Positions 15,797 to 24,156 of a stretch of 43,984 nt of DNA are shown piece after piece. Position numbers and translations under genes: made by a program. The notes below the pieces were generated by a model, which had not been told where the DNA came from, did no database searches, and saw nothing but the letters and a program-made list of their open reading frames with translations. This DNA is from an uncultured Mycoplasma sp. (lineage in GTDB: Bacteria > Bacillota_I > Bacilli_A > RF39 > UBA660), in the NCBI GenBank assembly GCA_902493595.1, contig CABUPU010000010.1, forward strand, positions 1-43,984, written 5' to 3'. Every line of letters starts with the position of its first letter. The stretch's first letter is position 1.

Positions 15797-15826
15797 AAAA
15801 AAACACGATTAGTTTAATATCGTGTT
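15797..15826 (-). terminator. Terminator of the 15.8-17.2 kb gene
   Basis: Minus-strand arms ACACGAT and ATCGTGT flank ATTAAACTA, followed by a run of eight T. The stem includes the last codons of the gene. Confidence 0.85.
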
Positions 15827-17242
15827 TGGAATGGTAGTCTCAGTATTTTCAAATAACTCATTTATTAATTTTTTTATTTCTTCATTTATTGCCATTTTAT
15901 CATTATATGAAAGATTATCCTTTTCAATATAATTTGTTTTATTAAATAGGGTAAATGTAGAGTTTTCCTTTAATTCGAATTTACCGTTTATTTTATAATT
16001 TTTTGAGGTGAAACTATATTCATATGTATTTTTATTTGTTTTATCAATATTAAATAATATGTTGTTATAGGTAATATCTATATTACCATTTTCTTCGATA
16101 ATAACATTGATTGATTTATTATTTTTAATTAAATCTATATTTATTTTAGCATTTGTAAATTCATTTACTTTTATTTCAAAGCCTTTAACTTTAAGAGTAT
16201 TATTTGAGTATGATACATTATATTTTTTTTCACCATAATTTAAATTAATTTCAAAAGTATTATTTTTATAAGTAAATAAATTGTCACCCTCATGATATAT
16301 TTCGATTTCTTTAATATTTTTACCAAGTAAATCAGTATAAATATTAATTCCAATATTACCATCATAATCCTTAATTAAATCTTTTGTTAATTTATTTAAG
16401 GTTTCTTTTACATTATCCATGTTATAACCATTTGGATAATTGTTTTTCTTTTGAAGTATTTTAAATAAAATTTCCATAAATTTTTCATCATTTTGAATAT
16501 TTGTATTTATGCTAGATAAGATATTATCAAAAGTTACATTTTGAAGTAAGAAAGTAATTTTTTTCTTAAATATATATTTATTGTTGTTGTTACTTATATC
16601 AAGAACTATATCAAAATCGTCAGTGTTAAAACTATTAAATAAATAATTTTTAAAAGATGTAATTAAGTAGTAATAATCATTTAATGGAATATAATCTTTA
16701 TGTTCAAAAATATCTTTACTATCTAACTTAATTGGATAGTTATTTACTTTTTTAAATAAAAGGTATGAGCTTTTATCTTCGTAATTATAAATCAAATTAT
16801 TAAGTTCATTGTTATTTTTATATAGTGTTTGGGCATATGCCATTTTCTCGTTTTCGTAATCTAAGTCATATTCAATGTTAAATAAATAATTATTATCTTT
16901 GTTATTTATATTCATATTTCCTATAAAACTTATGGGTTTATCAATATTAAAATCTAAATAATTATTGATTTTGTTATAAACAATGTCAATATAACTATAA
17001 CCTTTATTTATTACTGATTTATATATTTCTTCACCATTTTTATTAAATATAAATAAATAGTAAAAACATACTCCTAAAACACTGATTATTAAAAGAATAC
17101 CAATTGTACTAAATATAATACTAATAATACTCTTTTTCTTTTTGGGTTCTGGCTTATATTCTTCAATATTTTGATTCGGTACAAGTGGTGGAGTTATATC
17201 TAAATTTTCTACATTGTTTTGTATTTCATTTTCATTATTCAT
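15809..17242 (-). CDS. Membrane-anchored extracellular protein of unknown function
   Basis: I choose the ATG at 17242 (477 residues), 6-7 bases after AAAGGGA; an in-frame TTG lies 6 bases upstream. A Pro-rich cytosolic start (~35 residues) and a KKKK patch lead into one hydrophobic helix (about 36-65). About 410 residues of Asn/Asp/Tyr/Lys-rich, mostly beta-type sequence follow, predicted outside the cell. No catalytic motif or known repeat is recognised. A promoter (TTGCAA at 17281-17286, 17 bp, TATGAT at 17258-17263) sits just upstream, so it is an independent transcription unit. It may be cargo of the putative island marked by the integrase. Confidence 0.7.
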   Translation of the reverse strand: MNNENEIQNNVENLDITPPLVPNQNIEEYKPEPKKKKSIISIIFSTIGILLIISVLGVCFYYLFIFNKNGEEIYKSVINKGYSYIDIVYNKINNYLDFNIDKPISFIGNMNINNKDNNYLFNIEYDLDYENEKMAYAQTLYKNNNELNNLIYNYEDKSSYLLFKKVNNYPIKLDSKDIFEHKDYIPLNDYYYLITSFKNYLFNSFNTDDFDIVLDISNNNNKYIFKKKITFLLQNVTFDNILSSINTNIQNDEKFMEILFKILQKKNNYPNGYNMDNVKETLNKLTKDLIKDYDGNIGINIYTDLLGKNIKEIEIYHEGDNLFTYKNNTFEINLNYGEKKYNVSYSNNTLKVKGFEIKVNEFTNAKINIDLIKNNKSINVIIEENGNIDITYNNILFNIDKTNKNTYEYSFTSKNYKINGKFELKENSTFTLFNKTNYIEKDNLSYNDKMAINEEIKKLINELFENTETTIPNTILN

Positions 17243-17257
17243 TTTCAATCCCTTTCT

Positions 17258-17286
17258 ATCATATATATAATAACATAAATTTGCAA
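17258..17286 (-). promoter_or_regulatory. Promoter of the 15.8-17.2 kb gene
   Basis: Minus-strand TTGCAA, 17-bp spacer, TATGAT; the ribosome site AAAGGGA follows. Confidence 0.6.
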
Positions 17287-17313
17287 AAAAAAAATCAAAT
17301 TTTTAAAATAAAT

Positions 17314-18111
17314 TTAAAAAAATGATAATTGAGTGTTTTCTTCATAAGTATTTGCTACTTGTTTTTTGTTTTCTAAAGATTTATTAAATTCTCTTTCTAG
17401 GTGTACTAAATAAATTACAAATTCATATAAATGTCTTTTGTTAAGATAAGTTATTCCATCTTTGTTTTTTAGTGGTTTTACTTTATCTGTATCAAACTTA
17501 TCATATCTAAATGATAGATGTTCGACTAAAAGGGACACATATTTAAAATAATATTTATTATTTACATAACCATTTTTAATATCTTTTACATAGTTAAGTA
17601 GGCCATAAGCACTTTCATAAATATCATCATATTTATAAAAATCATTTGTTAAAAGTTCTTTTGAAATCATTTGTAATATAGATAAATTAATTTTTTCATT
17701 TTCATTTAAATCATCATATGAAGTAAATGTCATATTATTAATTTGCATGCTTAGTAAGTGATTTATTAGTGATGGTGGGTTAAATAAAATTGCTTCATCT
17801 TTAAATAGAATATCACTTTGTCCTTGCACTCTTTTGCCACATTTATTCCATTTTCCCTCGATTCCATTTCTTTTTGGACTTTTATAACAAATACAAAAAT
17901 GTTTTGAGGCATCTTTTGCATCCACTAAATTAAATTTAGCAAGATATGCAAATAGGTTTGCTTCATTTTCAAATCTTCCTGTAAAATTTGTTATACCATC
18001 AATACTATCAAGTTTAAAATTTAATATACTTTCTAATTTGATTGTCTTATACCTATCAGATTTATCTTCGTTTGTACTTCTTGTTTGATCTATAGCTAAA
18101 TAATATTTCAT
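17314..18111 (-). CDS. Uncharacterised protein, second gene of a pair
   Basis: This 265-residue, apparently cytosolic protein has no membrane segment or signal. Residues ~1-20 (MKYYLAIDQTRS) resemble the first strand of many nucleotide-handling folds, but there is no diagnostic motif. It contains three Cys (the first two in CICYK) and a Lys/Asn-rich, mostly helical C-terminal half. It lies 3 bases after the stop of the 18.1-18.9 kb gene, so the two are almost certainly co-expressed. A toxin-antitoxin or defence-type pair is one reading of two same-sized unknown genes beside a recombinase, but I have no homology support. Confidence 0.65.
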   Translation of the reverse strand: MKYYLAIDQTRSTNEDKSDRYKTIKLESILNFKLDSIDGITNFTGRFENEANLFAYLAKFNLVDAKDASKHFCICYKSPKRNGIEGKWNKCGKRVQGQSDILFKDEAILFNPPSLINHLLSMQINNMTFTSYDDLNENEKINLSILQMISKELLTNDFYKYDDIYESAYGLLNYVKDIKNGYVNNKYYFKYVSLLVEHLSFRYDKFDTDKVKPLKNKDGITYLNKRHLYEFVIYLVHLEREFNKSLENKKQVANTYEENTQLSFF

Positions 18112-18114
18112 TTT

Positions 18115-18915
18115 TTATTTCCTTTCTTTTCCTTCATAAAGTTTAAACGTTTCACTATATAGTTTATGAGATATTCCCTTTATTAAGGTGTTTTTACTAA
18201 TAAACTCAAAATCTTTATCATTTAAAATACTATTTATTTCATTTTCATAAAATATTAAAAAGTTTTCTACAAATTTATCAATAATATTTAAAAGAAATAA
18301 ATAATCTTTTTCATTTAACAAGGTTAAATTTAATTTATTAATGTAAACATAAAAATTTTCCTTAACTATATTATATAATTCTATAAATTTTTCATTTACA
18401 TTTGTAATAAATTTTTCTTCATATTCATGTGCTATTTCATATTCTAAAAAATATTCAGATTTGTAATATGTTACATCAACTGGGGTATATTTTTTTATTA
18501 CGTATGGATTAAATAGTATTAAACTAGATATACAATAGTCTTCGTAGCCAACAGAGTATATTACCATTGAACTTATGTAGAAACCATCATAATCTTTTGC
18601 AATTTGTTCATAATCAAGTATTTTTTTATCTTTATTATTACTTGGGTATTTATTATAAGCTTCATTAAAATCTTTTACATTATTAATATATAAGATATTA
18701 GCGTTATCATTTAATTCTATAATTGAGGCTTCACCATTAAATTTTTGAAAAAATACACTTGGATGTTCTTCGAGAAACATAAGCCATTCATTGGCATTTA
18801 TTTCAGTATATTTTGTAAGCCAAAGTCCACCATATGGTTTAGTATTAAAGGGAACAATATCCCTAAAAATTGATGAATTTATATTTTTTGTACCAAATGT
18901 AATAAATTTTTCCAT
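18115..18915 (-). CDS. Uncharacterised protein with K-P-x-G-G-L-W motif, first gene of a pair
   Basis: The product has 266 residues and no signal peptide. The N-terminal half carries KPYGGLWLTKY followed by NANEWLMFLEEH, a pattern I associate with uncharacterised small proteins of accessory regions; a distant ADP-ribosyltransferase-like fold is conceivable but unproven. The C-terminal half is Lys/Glu/Asn-rich and helical. The ribosome site GGGGGAAAT is strong and the promoter at 18940-18968 is good. Two perfect 10-bp tandem repeats overlap the promoter, suggesting a repressor. The gene is paired with the next one downstream. Confidence 0.65.
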   Translation of the reverse strand: MEKFITFGTKNINSSIFRDIVPFNTKPYGGLWLTKYTEINANEWLMFLEEHPSVFFQKFNGEASIIELNDNANILYINNVKDFNEAYNKYPSNNKDKKILDYEQIAKDYDGFYISSMVIYSVGYEDYCISSLILFNPYVIKKYTPVDVTYYKSEYFLEYEIAHEYEEKFITNVNEKFIELYNIVKENFYVYINKLNLTLLNEKDYLFLLNIIDKFVENFLIFYENEINSILNDKDFEFISKNTLIKGISHKLYSETFKLYEGKERK

Positions 18916-18937
18916 ATTTCCCCCATAAATTTAATGT

Positions 18938-18957
18938 ATATATTAGCATATATTAGC
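18938..18957. repeat. Tandem 10-bp repeat overlapping a promoter, candidate operator
   Basis: ATATATTAGC occurs twice head to tail (18938-18947 and 18948-18957), one helical turn apart, covering the -10 and spacer of the minus-strand promoter. The shorter ATATTAGC recurs at 18990-18997 at the edge of the CIRCE element. Confidence 0.55.
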
Positions 18958-18968
18958 CAAAATATCAA
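18940..18968 (-). promoter_or_regulatory. Promoter of the two-gene unknown operon
   Basis: Minus-strand TTGATA (18963-18968), a 17-bp spacer, and TAATAT (18940-18945) with extended TGC. Confidence 0.65.
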
Positions 18969-18992
18969 TATAAGAAAAAAATATTAAAAATA

Positions 18993-19019
18993 TTAGCACT
19001 TTCTATTGACAAGTGCTAG
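18993..19019. promoter_or_regulatory. CIRCE element (HrcA operator)
   Basis: TTAGCACTT, 9 bases, AAGTGCTAG matches the CIRCE consensus TTAGCACTC-N9-GAGTGCTAA with symmetrical changes that keep the inverted repeat. It overlaps the -35 of hsp20. Confidence 0.9.
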
Positions 19020-19034
19020 GCATAGTAATATAAT
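19006..19034 (+). promoter_or_regulatory. Consensus promoter of hsp20
   Basis: TTGACA (19006-19011), a 17-bp spacer and TATAAT (19029-19034): a perfect vegetative promoter whose -35 lies within the CIRCE element, so HrcA should block it except under heat stress. Confidence 0.92.
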
Positions 19035-19061
19035 GTAAGTATGAAAGGAAGATGATATGGT

Positions 19062-19451
19062 ATGTTACCAAGTAGAATATTTTTAGATGATTTTTTAGAT
19101 GATTTAACTCCAAGTAAGGAAAACAATAAAATGATATGTGACATTTATGAAGAGGATGGAAAATATTTCATCGAAGTAGATGTTCCAGGATTCAAGAAAG
19201 AGGATATTAAAATTGAATGTGATAAAGGTAACCTTAAAATAGTTGCTGAAAAACATTCAAATAAAGAAGAACATAATAAGAAAAAATATATTCATCGTGA
19301 AAGAAAATTCTATGAAAAATGCGAAAGATCATTTTATCTTGGAGATGTTGATGAAAGTAAAATCTCTGCAGAATTTAAAGATGGTACATTAAAAATTGTT
19401 GTTCCTAAAGAAGAAAAAGAATCTACTAAAAAACTAATTAATATTGACTAA
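19062..19451 (+). CDS. Hsp20 / alpha-crystallin small heat-shock protein
   Basis: A 129-residue protein. After ~25 residues it carries an alpha-crystallin domain: ICDIYEEDGKYFIEVDVPGF, then KEDIKIECDKGNLKIVAEK, and a GTLKIVVPK end motif, followed by a short Lys-rich tail. Such proteins are ATP-independent chaperones that hold unfolding proteins. The perfect promoter and the CIRCE element indicate HrcA control. It is a single-gene unit closed by its own terminator. The start at 19062 is the only in-frame choice consistent with the domain; GGAAG lies about 12 bases upstream, which is a little far. Confidence 0.93.
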   Translation: MLPSRIFLDDFLDDLTPSKENNKMICDIYEEDGKYFIEVDVPGFKKEDIKIECDKGNLKIVAEKHSNKEEHNKKKYIHRERKFYEKCERSFYLGDVDESKISAEFKDGTLKIVVPKEEKESTKKLINID

Positions 19452-19473
19452 GGCTAAAAACCTTAGTTTTTTA
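19447..19473 (+). terminator. Terminator of hsp20
   Basis: ACTAAGG (19447-19453), 7-nt loop, CCTTAGT (19461-19467), then TTTTTT. The stop codon lies in the stem. Confidence 0.88.
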
Positions 19474-19498
19474 TATTTAAAAATAGTATTTTATATTA

Positions 19499-19513
19499 TA
19501 TAATTATTGTATG
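19499..19513 (+). promoter_or_regulatory. Promoter placed for a leaderless ABC exporter mRNA
   Basis: TATAAT (19499-19504) ends 6 bases before the ATG at 19511, so transcription should start at or next to the start codon. No ribosome site precedes the ATG. Confidence 0.5.
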
Positions 19514-21253
19514 AAAAGAAGTAAAAAGAAAGATAATTCATTTAAATTAATATTTCATTATTTAAGAGGTGAAAAAGTAAGCTTGGTTTTACTTGTTATT
19601 TTGATGGTATTTAATTATGTGCCAAATTTGTGCTGTCCAATCTTTATAGGCAAAGCTTTAGAATTTCTTCTTTTGAAAAAATACACTTTATTTGTAAAAT
19701 ATTTAGTTTTTTATTTTTTAGGTTATATCATAGTTTATGGAGTTCTTTTAATTCCTAGAACAATTTTGTATAATAAATTACAAATGAGTTTTATTAATAA
19801 AGTTTGTAAAGACATGTATAATAAATATCAAAATTTACCCGCTATAGCATTTGAAAAAGCAGGTGTTGGTGAACTAATAAATAGACTTTCTTCGGATCCG
19901 GATAGAGTACTTGATTTACTTAATCAACTTGTAAAAATGATTCTAAAGATAATTATGGCATTAATAATTGTTGTAGTATCATTTAAAATATCCATTTTTA
20001 TAGGTATAGAAATAACTGTATTTGCAATTATAATGGGTATAATATCGGCTAAATATTTTCCAGTTATTAAAAGTACTCAAAAAGAAATAAAAAAAGAAAG
20101 TGATAAACTTATAAAAAGAGCTACTGAAAATTTAACAGGAATTAGAGAAATTAAATCATTAGGTATTAAAAATAATATGTCTTCTCTAATTAATAATGAT
20201 ATTGATAATTACTGTAATAAATCTTTGAAAATAAATAAATATGAGTCTTGGTATGATGGACTTAGTAATAGTATTTATTATGTTTTACAATTTATTATTT
20301 TCCTTACGTGTGGACACCTTTTTATAAAAGGACATATAGCGTATAGTATATTTATGATGATTCAATCATACATTTGGAGTATTGATGAGGTTGCCGAAAC
20401 ACTTTCCTCTTTTGGAGTAAATTATAATAAAGTAAAAGTATCATTATCTAGAATTGATGAAGTAGTTAATAATAAAATATTTAAAGATGAAGAGTTCGGA
20501 GATATTACTTTAACAAACGTTAAAGGTAATGTTGCTTTTAAAAATGTATCATTTAAATATACTAAAAAAGAAAACTTAACATTAAATAACTTGTCTTTAG
20601 ATATTAAACCAAATCAAAAAAACGCTATTGTTGGAAGAAGCGGTAATGGTAAAACAACTATATTTAATTTATTACTTAGATATTTTGATGTAACAAATGG
20701 AGAAATTTTGATTGATGGCGTAGATATTAAAGACCTTACCGAAGAATCCTTAAGAAAAACTATTTCTTGTGTTAGACAAAATCCATTTTTATTTAATATG
20801 TCTATCTTTGAAAATTTTAAAATAGTTAAACCAGATATTACTTTAAAAGAGGTAAAAGAAGTATGTAAAAGAGCCTATATTGATGAATATATAGAAAGCT
20901 TACCTAAAAAATATAATACAATTATTGGTGAGGGAGGAATAAATCTTTCCGGAGGTCAAAAACAAAGACTTGCTATAGCAAGAACACTTTTATTAAATAC
21001 AAAAATAATTTTATTTGATGAAGCCACTTCAGCACTTGATAATGAAAGTCAAAAATATATAAAAATGACAATTGATGATTTAACTAAAGATCATACTATT
21101 ATAATAATTGCTCATAGACTATCTACTATAATTGATGCTGATGAAATATTAGTTATTGAAAATGGTAAATTAGAATCGAAAGGAAATCATAAAGATTTAT
21201 TAAAAAAATCAAAAGTTTATAAAGGATTATATGAAAATGAAGAAAGAATGTAA
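19511..21253 (+). CDS. ABC exporter (half-transporter, MsbA/LmrA-like)
   Basis: A 580-residue half-transporter. Six transmembrane helices fill about residues 20-310, followed by a nucleotide-binding domain. Walker A is GRSGNGKTT, the signature LSGGQKQRLAIARTLL, and Walker B ILFDEATSALD with the catalytic Glu504 present; the H-loop reads IIAHRLST. All motifs are canonical, so it should work as a homodimer. The substrate cannot be told from sequence. There is no Shine-Dalgarno before the ATG and a -10 box sits immediately upstream, suggesting a leaderless mRNA. The next small gene overlaps its end. Confidence 0.9.
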   Translation: MKRSKKKDNSFKLIFHYLRGEKVSLVLLVILMVFNYVPNLCCPIFIGKALEFLLLKKYTLFVKYLVFYFLGYIIVYGVLLIPRTILYNKLQMSFINKVCKDMYNKYQNLPAIAFEKAGVGELINRLSSDPDRVLDLLNQLVKMILKIIMALIIVVVSFKISIFIGIEITVFAIIMGIISAKYFPVIKSTQKEIKKESDKLIKRATENLTGIREIKSLGIKNNMSSLINNDIDNYCNKSLKINKYESWYDGLSNSIYYVLQFIIFLTCGHLFIKGHIAYSIFMMIQSYIWSIDEVAETLSSFGVNYNKVKVSLSRIDEVVNNKIFKDEEFGDITLTNVKGNVAFKNVSFKYTKKENLTLNNLSLDIKPNQKNAIVGRSGNGKTTIFNLLLRYFDVTNGEILIDGVDIKDLTEESLRKTISCVRQNPFLFNMSIFENFKIVKPDITLKEVKEVCKRAYIDEYIESLPKKYNTIIGEGGINLSGGQKQRLAIARTLLLNTKIILFDEATSALDNESQKYIKMTIDDLTKDHTIIIIAHRLSTIIDADEILVIENGKLESKGNHKDLLKKSKVYKGLYENEERM

Positions 21254-21485
21254 TAATAAAGAATTTGTATTTGATACAGATGATTTAAAAATAGAAAGAA
21301 AAAATAAGATGTATTTATCTAATAATGAAATAAAAACATTAGAAAAATATAATGTTAATTATAATAATTATGATAGTTTATCAAGTTTAATATTTGATTT
21401 AAATGAGATAGAGGGTGATGATGATCTTGAACAGCTTGCTATAGAACTATCAGAATTTAACTATTATAATAATCAAAATAAATAA
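21231..21485 (+). CDS. Small acidic protein of unknown function
   Basis: This gene encodes 84 residues and overlaps the last 23 bases of the ABC exporter gene in another frame. AAAGGA lies 4-5 bases before the ATG at 21231; a second ATG follows two codons later. The product is charged, has no membrane segment, and ends with an acidic helix-like stretch (GDDDLEQLAIELSEF). It may modulate the exporter or merely be co-transcribed. I do not recognise the family. Confidence 0.6.
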   Translation: MKMKKECNNKEFVFDTDDLKIERKNKMYLSNNEIKTLEKYNVNYNNYDSLSSLIFDLNEIEGDDDLEQLAIELSEFNYYNNQNK

Positions 21486-21506
21486 CTGGAATAATACCAG
21501 TTTTTT
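21482..21506 (+). terminator. Terminator of the ABC exporter unit
   Basis: AACTGG (21482-21487) and CCAGTT (21495-21500) are followed by TTTTTT; the loop is AATAATA. Confidence 0.8.
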
Positions 21507-21742
21507 TAATTAAATAAAAAATTATATATAAACACCTCAAACCCAGTATTTACCTTATTCATATTTTCTTAAATGTTATATAGGAAAATTTAATGATTAT
21601 TTCACAGAATATAGTACTAGATTTTAAAATAAATTGATAGTATAAATTTAGTAGTAAGGTACATAAATACGATAATATTTTTCTCAAATGTATTATATTT
21701 AAGAAAAATGATCCCAGTATTTATAAGTGATAGGTGGATATT
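21507..21742. other. Non-coding stretch with two A/T hairpins and an 11-bp inverted repeat
   Basis: No gene is seen. TTTTCTTAAAT (21564-21574) recurs inverted as ATTTAAGAAAA (21697-21707). CCCAGTATTTA occurs twice in direct orientation (near 21542 and 21713). The arrangement flanks the upstream region of the broken surface-protein gene. Confidence 0.4.
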
Positions 21743-21968
21743 ATGGTTAAAAGTAAAATAACAAAATCACTAGCAGTATTTGCATCAGTATTATTAATAA
21801 TTATTATAGGAATTGCTTCATTTGCATATTTTGAAACATTTAATGTAAATTATAAATAATAATGTAGCAGTAAATATTAATTCATCAAGTCCAGGTGATG
21901 CAACATTTATTTCAAGTGCTACACAGTTAATTGAAAAAGGTCATAAAAAAAGAGTTATCTATACATAG
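21743..21968 (+). pseudogene. Frameshifted remnant of an exported or surface protein
   Basis: AGGTGG precedes an ATG at 21743. The first frame encodes a basic start and one hydrophobic helix ending in ASFAYFETFNVNYK, with TAA at 21857-21859. One base out of frame, reading continues NNNVAVNINSSSPGD and on to a TAG at 21966-21968. Removing one A from the run at 21854-21856 would join the two. The pattern (signal-like helix ending in a SFAYF motif, then beta-type Asn/Ser-rich sequence) suggests an exported surface protein of the TasA/camelysin type or the start of a larger adhesin. The remainder is absent, and the remnant runs into the 3' end of rnr. Confidence 0.55.
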
Positions 21969-21979
21969 ATTCTCTTTTT
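21946..21979 (-). terminator. Terminator of rnr
   Basis: Minus-strand arms AAAAGAG and CTCTTTT enclose an inner ATCTAT/ATAGAT stem and are followed by TTT. The last codons of rnr lie in the stem. Confidence 0.75.
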
Positions 21980-24078
21980 CTTTGCCTTTCTAATTGTTTT
22001 TCTCTTTTTAAGATAAAAGGGAAGTTAAAGAATATTTCTCTTTCATCTTCATTTGCATCCACTAAAGTAACATTTAAGTTTGAGGTAACTTTAATAATTT
22101 TACCATTTTCTAAATTTTTAATTTGTTTAGTTTTAGGATCAAAATAATAATGCCAATTAAGTTCTTTATATGGAATAATACCTTCGACTAAATTATCAGT
22201 TTTAACTCTAATAACACTTTCATTAATATCTGTAACATAAACACTAAATTGTTGATTAATAAAATTTTGCATATACCAAATATTACAAAGTTTATCAGCT
22301 TCTGCTTCGGCCTTCATTTCATCTTTTTCTTTTAAAGATGCTTGAATGGCGGCACTTTGCAATATTGATTCTAATTTTTCTATTTCCTCTTCATTAGGAA
22401 ATTTTTCTTCATAATAATCTATTAACATATGTACACATAAGTCACAAAGTCTTCGTATTGGTGATGTAAAATGTGTATAACAATTCTCTGCGAGTCCAAA
22501 ATGTCCTATATTATTTGTATCATAACCAGCTTTTTCCATGGATCTTAAAATATAAGATGAAAGTATTGGAAATTCTTTTTTATTTGCTAAACTATTAAGT
22601 ATTTTTTGAATTACATGAGGGTCATTTACATCATTTATTTTTTGAATTTTAAAACCAAGTGATGTTATAAATTTTACAGAATTAACAAATCTTTCAACAT
22701 CAGGAATATTATGATTACGATAAATAAATGGTAAATTATTGTAATAGAAGTGTCTTGCTATAGCACAATTAGCTTGTACCATAAATGTTTCAATCATTAA
22801 TTGTGATGCACCAGTTTTTAGAACTTTAATATCTGTAATATTTTCTTTTTCATCATATATTCTTTCTTGCTCTGAACTATCAAATTCCAATTTTCCTTGA
22901 CTAATGTTAATTTTATTAATTTTAAGAGCAAGTTCATAGGCGTTTTTTAAATCATTTACAAAAGGTTCATAGCCTTTTGGAATAATATTTTCTTCGAGAA
23001 TTTTATTAACATTTGAATAAGACATTTTCTTTTTAGAGTTAATTACCGCTTTAACAATACAGTCACTTTTTTGATTACCTTTTTCATCATATTCCATGAT
23101 AACAGTACGTGTTAGTCTATCAACACCTTCGTTAAGTGAACATATTCCATTGGAAAGCTCTTTTCCTAACATTGCGGAAACGTAGTAGGCAATATAAGCA
23201 CTTGTACCTCTTTCAAAAGCATCTGCAAAAATTGCTGTACCATATTTTACATAATGACTAACGTGAGCAATATTTACATATAAAGTGTAAGGTACATTTT
23301 CTGATTTTTCTACTAAAATAGCATCATCTAAATCTTTTGCAGTATCACAATCTATTGTAACTATATTTTTATCACGAAGGTCAAGTCTTCCAATAATTTC
23401 TTCATCGGATACTTTAGTGGGAATATTTTTTAATTCTTCATAAGTTTCTTTACTATATGTCGGGTTAAAACCATAAGAAATTGCTATTTCTTCCATTTTT
23501 GATACTTTTCCAAGTACTGTATCAATTTCTGCATCATAATATTCATCATACCTTGTTGTATATAAATTAACTAAAAATTTTTGACCTAAATTATATTTTC
23601 TAAGAATTTTCTTACTTATACCAATTTTATATTCACCTTTAGAGTGGGTATCTTTTAAATATAGGTTATTATTTTCATCCATTTTAAGTTCACAAAGAAT
23701 TTTACCTTTGGCTCTTTTAAGTATTTTTATGACTTCATAAGTTTTACTTTTCTTAACTTTTTTTACAATAACTTTATCACCGTTTAAAGCGGAATTTAAT
23801 TTATTATCTTTGATTTCGTGAAAGTTATTTCCGATTCTAACAAAACTTTTTCCATTATTATCTTGGACTATGGTTGCAACTCTATAATTTTTGGGAAATT
23901 TATGATACATAAAATCATCATCTTCGTATATTTTTCCTTCACACTCAAGTTCGAATAATATATGTTTAAGTTCTTCATCAATCTTTTTCTTCGAGGAATT
24001 TAAAAGTTTTTTAATACCGTGGTAGGTAACATTTAACTCTTTTTCATTTTCTATAATTTTTAATAACTCCTCTTTCAC
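21955..24078 (-). CDS. rnr: Ribonuclease R
   Basis: I prefer the GTG at 24078 (707 residues), 5 bases after GGAGG; an in-frame GTG at 24090 would overlap that ribosome site. Domains in order are a winged-helix-like start, cold-shock RNA-binding domains, the RNB catalytic domain and a C-terminal S1 domain. Catalytic Asp residues stand in IDCDTAKDLDDAI, and HVSHYVKYGT, ERGTSAYI and HFTSPIRRLCD motifs are present. It is a processive 3'-5' exoribonuclease acting on structured RNA and in tmRNA-linked decay. It is a single-gene minus-strand unit here, away from its common secG-smpB neighbours. Confidence 0.95.
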   Translation of the reverse strand: MKEELLKIIENEKELNVTYHGIKKLLNSSKKKIDEELKHILFELECEGKIYEDDDFMYHKFPKNYRVATIVQDNNGKSFVRIGNNFHEIKDNKLNSALNGDKVIVKKVKKSKTYEVIKILKRAKGKILCELKMDENNNLYLKDTHSKGEYKIGISKKILRKYNLGQKFLVNLYTTRYDEYYDAEIDTVLGKVSKMEEIAISYGFNPTYSKETYEELKNIPTKVSDEEIIGRLDLRDKNIVTIDCDTAKDLDDAILVEKSENVPYTLYVNIAHVSHYVKYGTAIFADAFERGTSAYIAYYVSAMLGKELSNGICSLNEGVDRLTRTVIMEYDEKGNQKSDCIVKAVINSKKKMSYSNVNKILEENIIPKGYEPFVNDLKNAYELALKINKINISQGKLEFDSSEQERIYDEKENITDIKVLKTGASQLMIETFMVQANCAIARHFYYNNLPFIYRNHNIPDVERFVNSVKFITSLGFKIQKINDVNDPHVIQKILNSLANKKEFPILSSYILRSMEKAGYDTNNIGHFGLAENCYTHFTSPIRRLCDLCVHMLIDYYEEKFPNEEEIEKLESILQSAAIQASLKEKDEMKAEAEADKLCNIWYMQNFINQQFSVYVTDINESVIRVKTDNLVEGIIPYKELNWHYYFDPKTKQIKNLENGKIIKVTSNLNVTLVDANEDEREIFFNFPFILKREKQLERQRKRESMYR

Positions 24079-24138
24079 AAAACCCTCCACTAAAATAACT
24101 AATTTTATAGTATCATACTTTTTTTATGATGTAAATTG

Positions 24139-24156
24139 TGTTATGATTAAATTATG
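24139..24156 (+). promoter_or_regulatory. Extended -10 promoter set for a leaderless nuclease mRNA
   Basis: TG-T-TATGAT, with the hexamer at 24142-24147, ends 6 bases before the ATG at 24154. No Shine-Dalgarno is possible in that space. Confidence 0.5.

Noticed and set aside
14637..18957. Prophage
   Set aside because: Only a recombinase is recognisable; there are no terminase, portal, capsid, tail or lysis genes.
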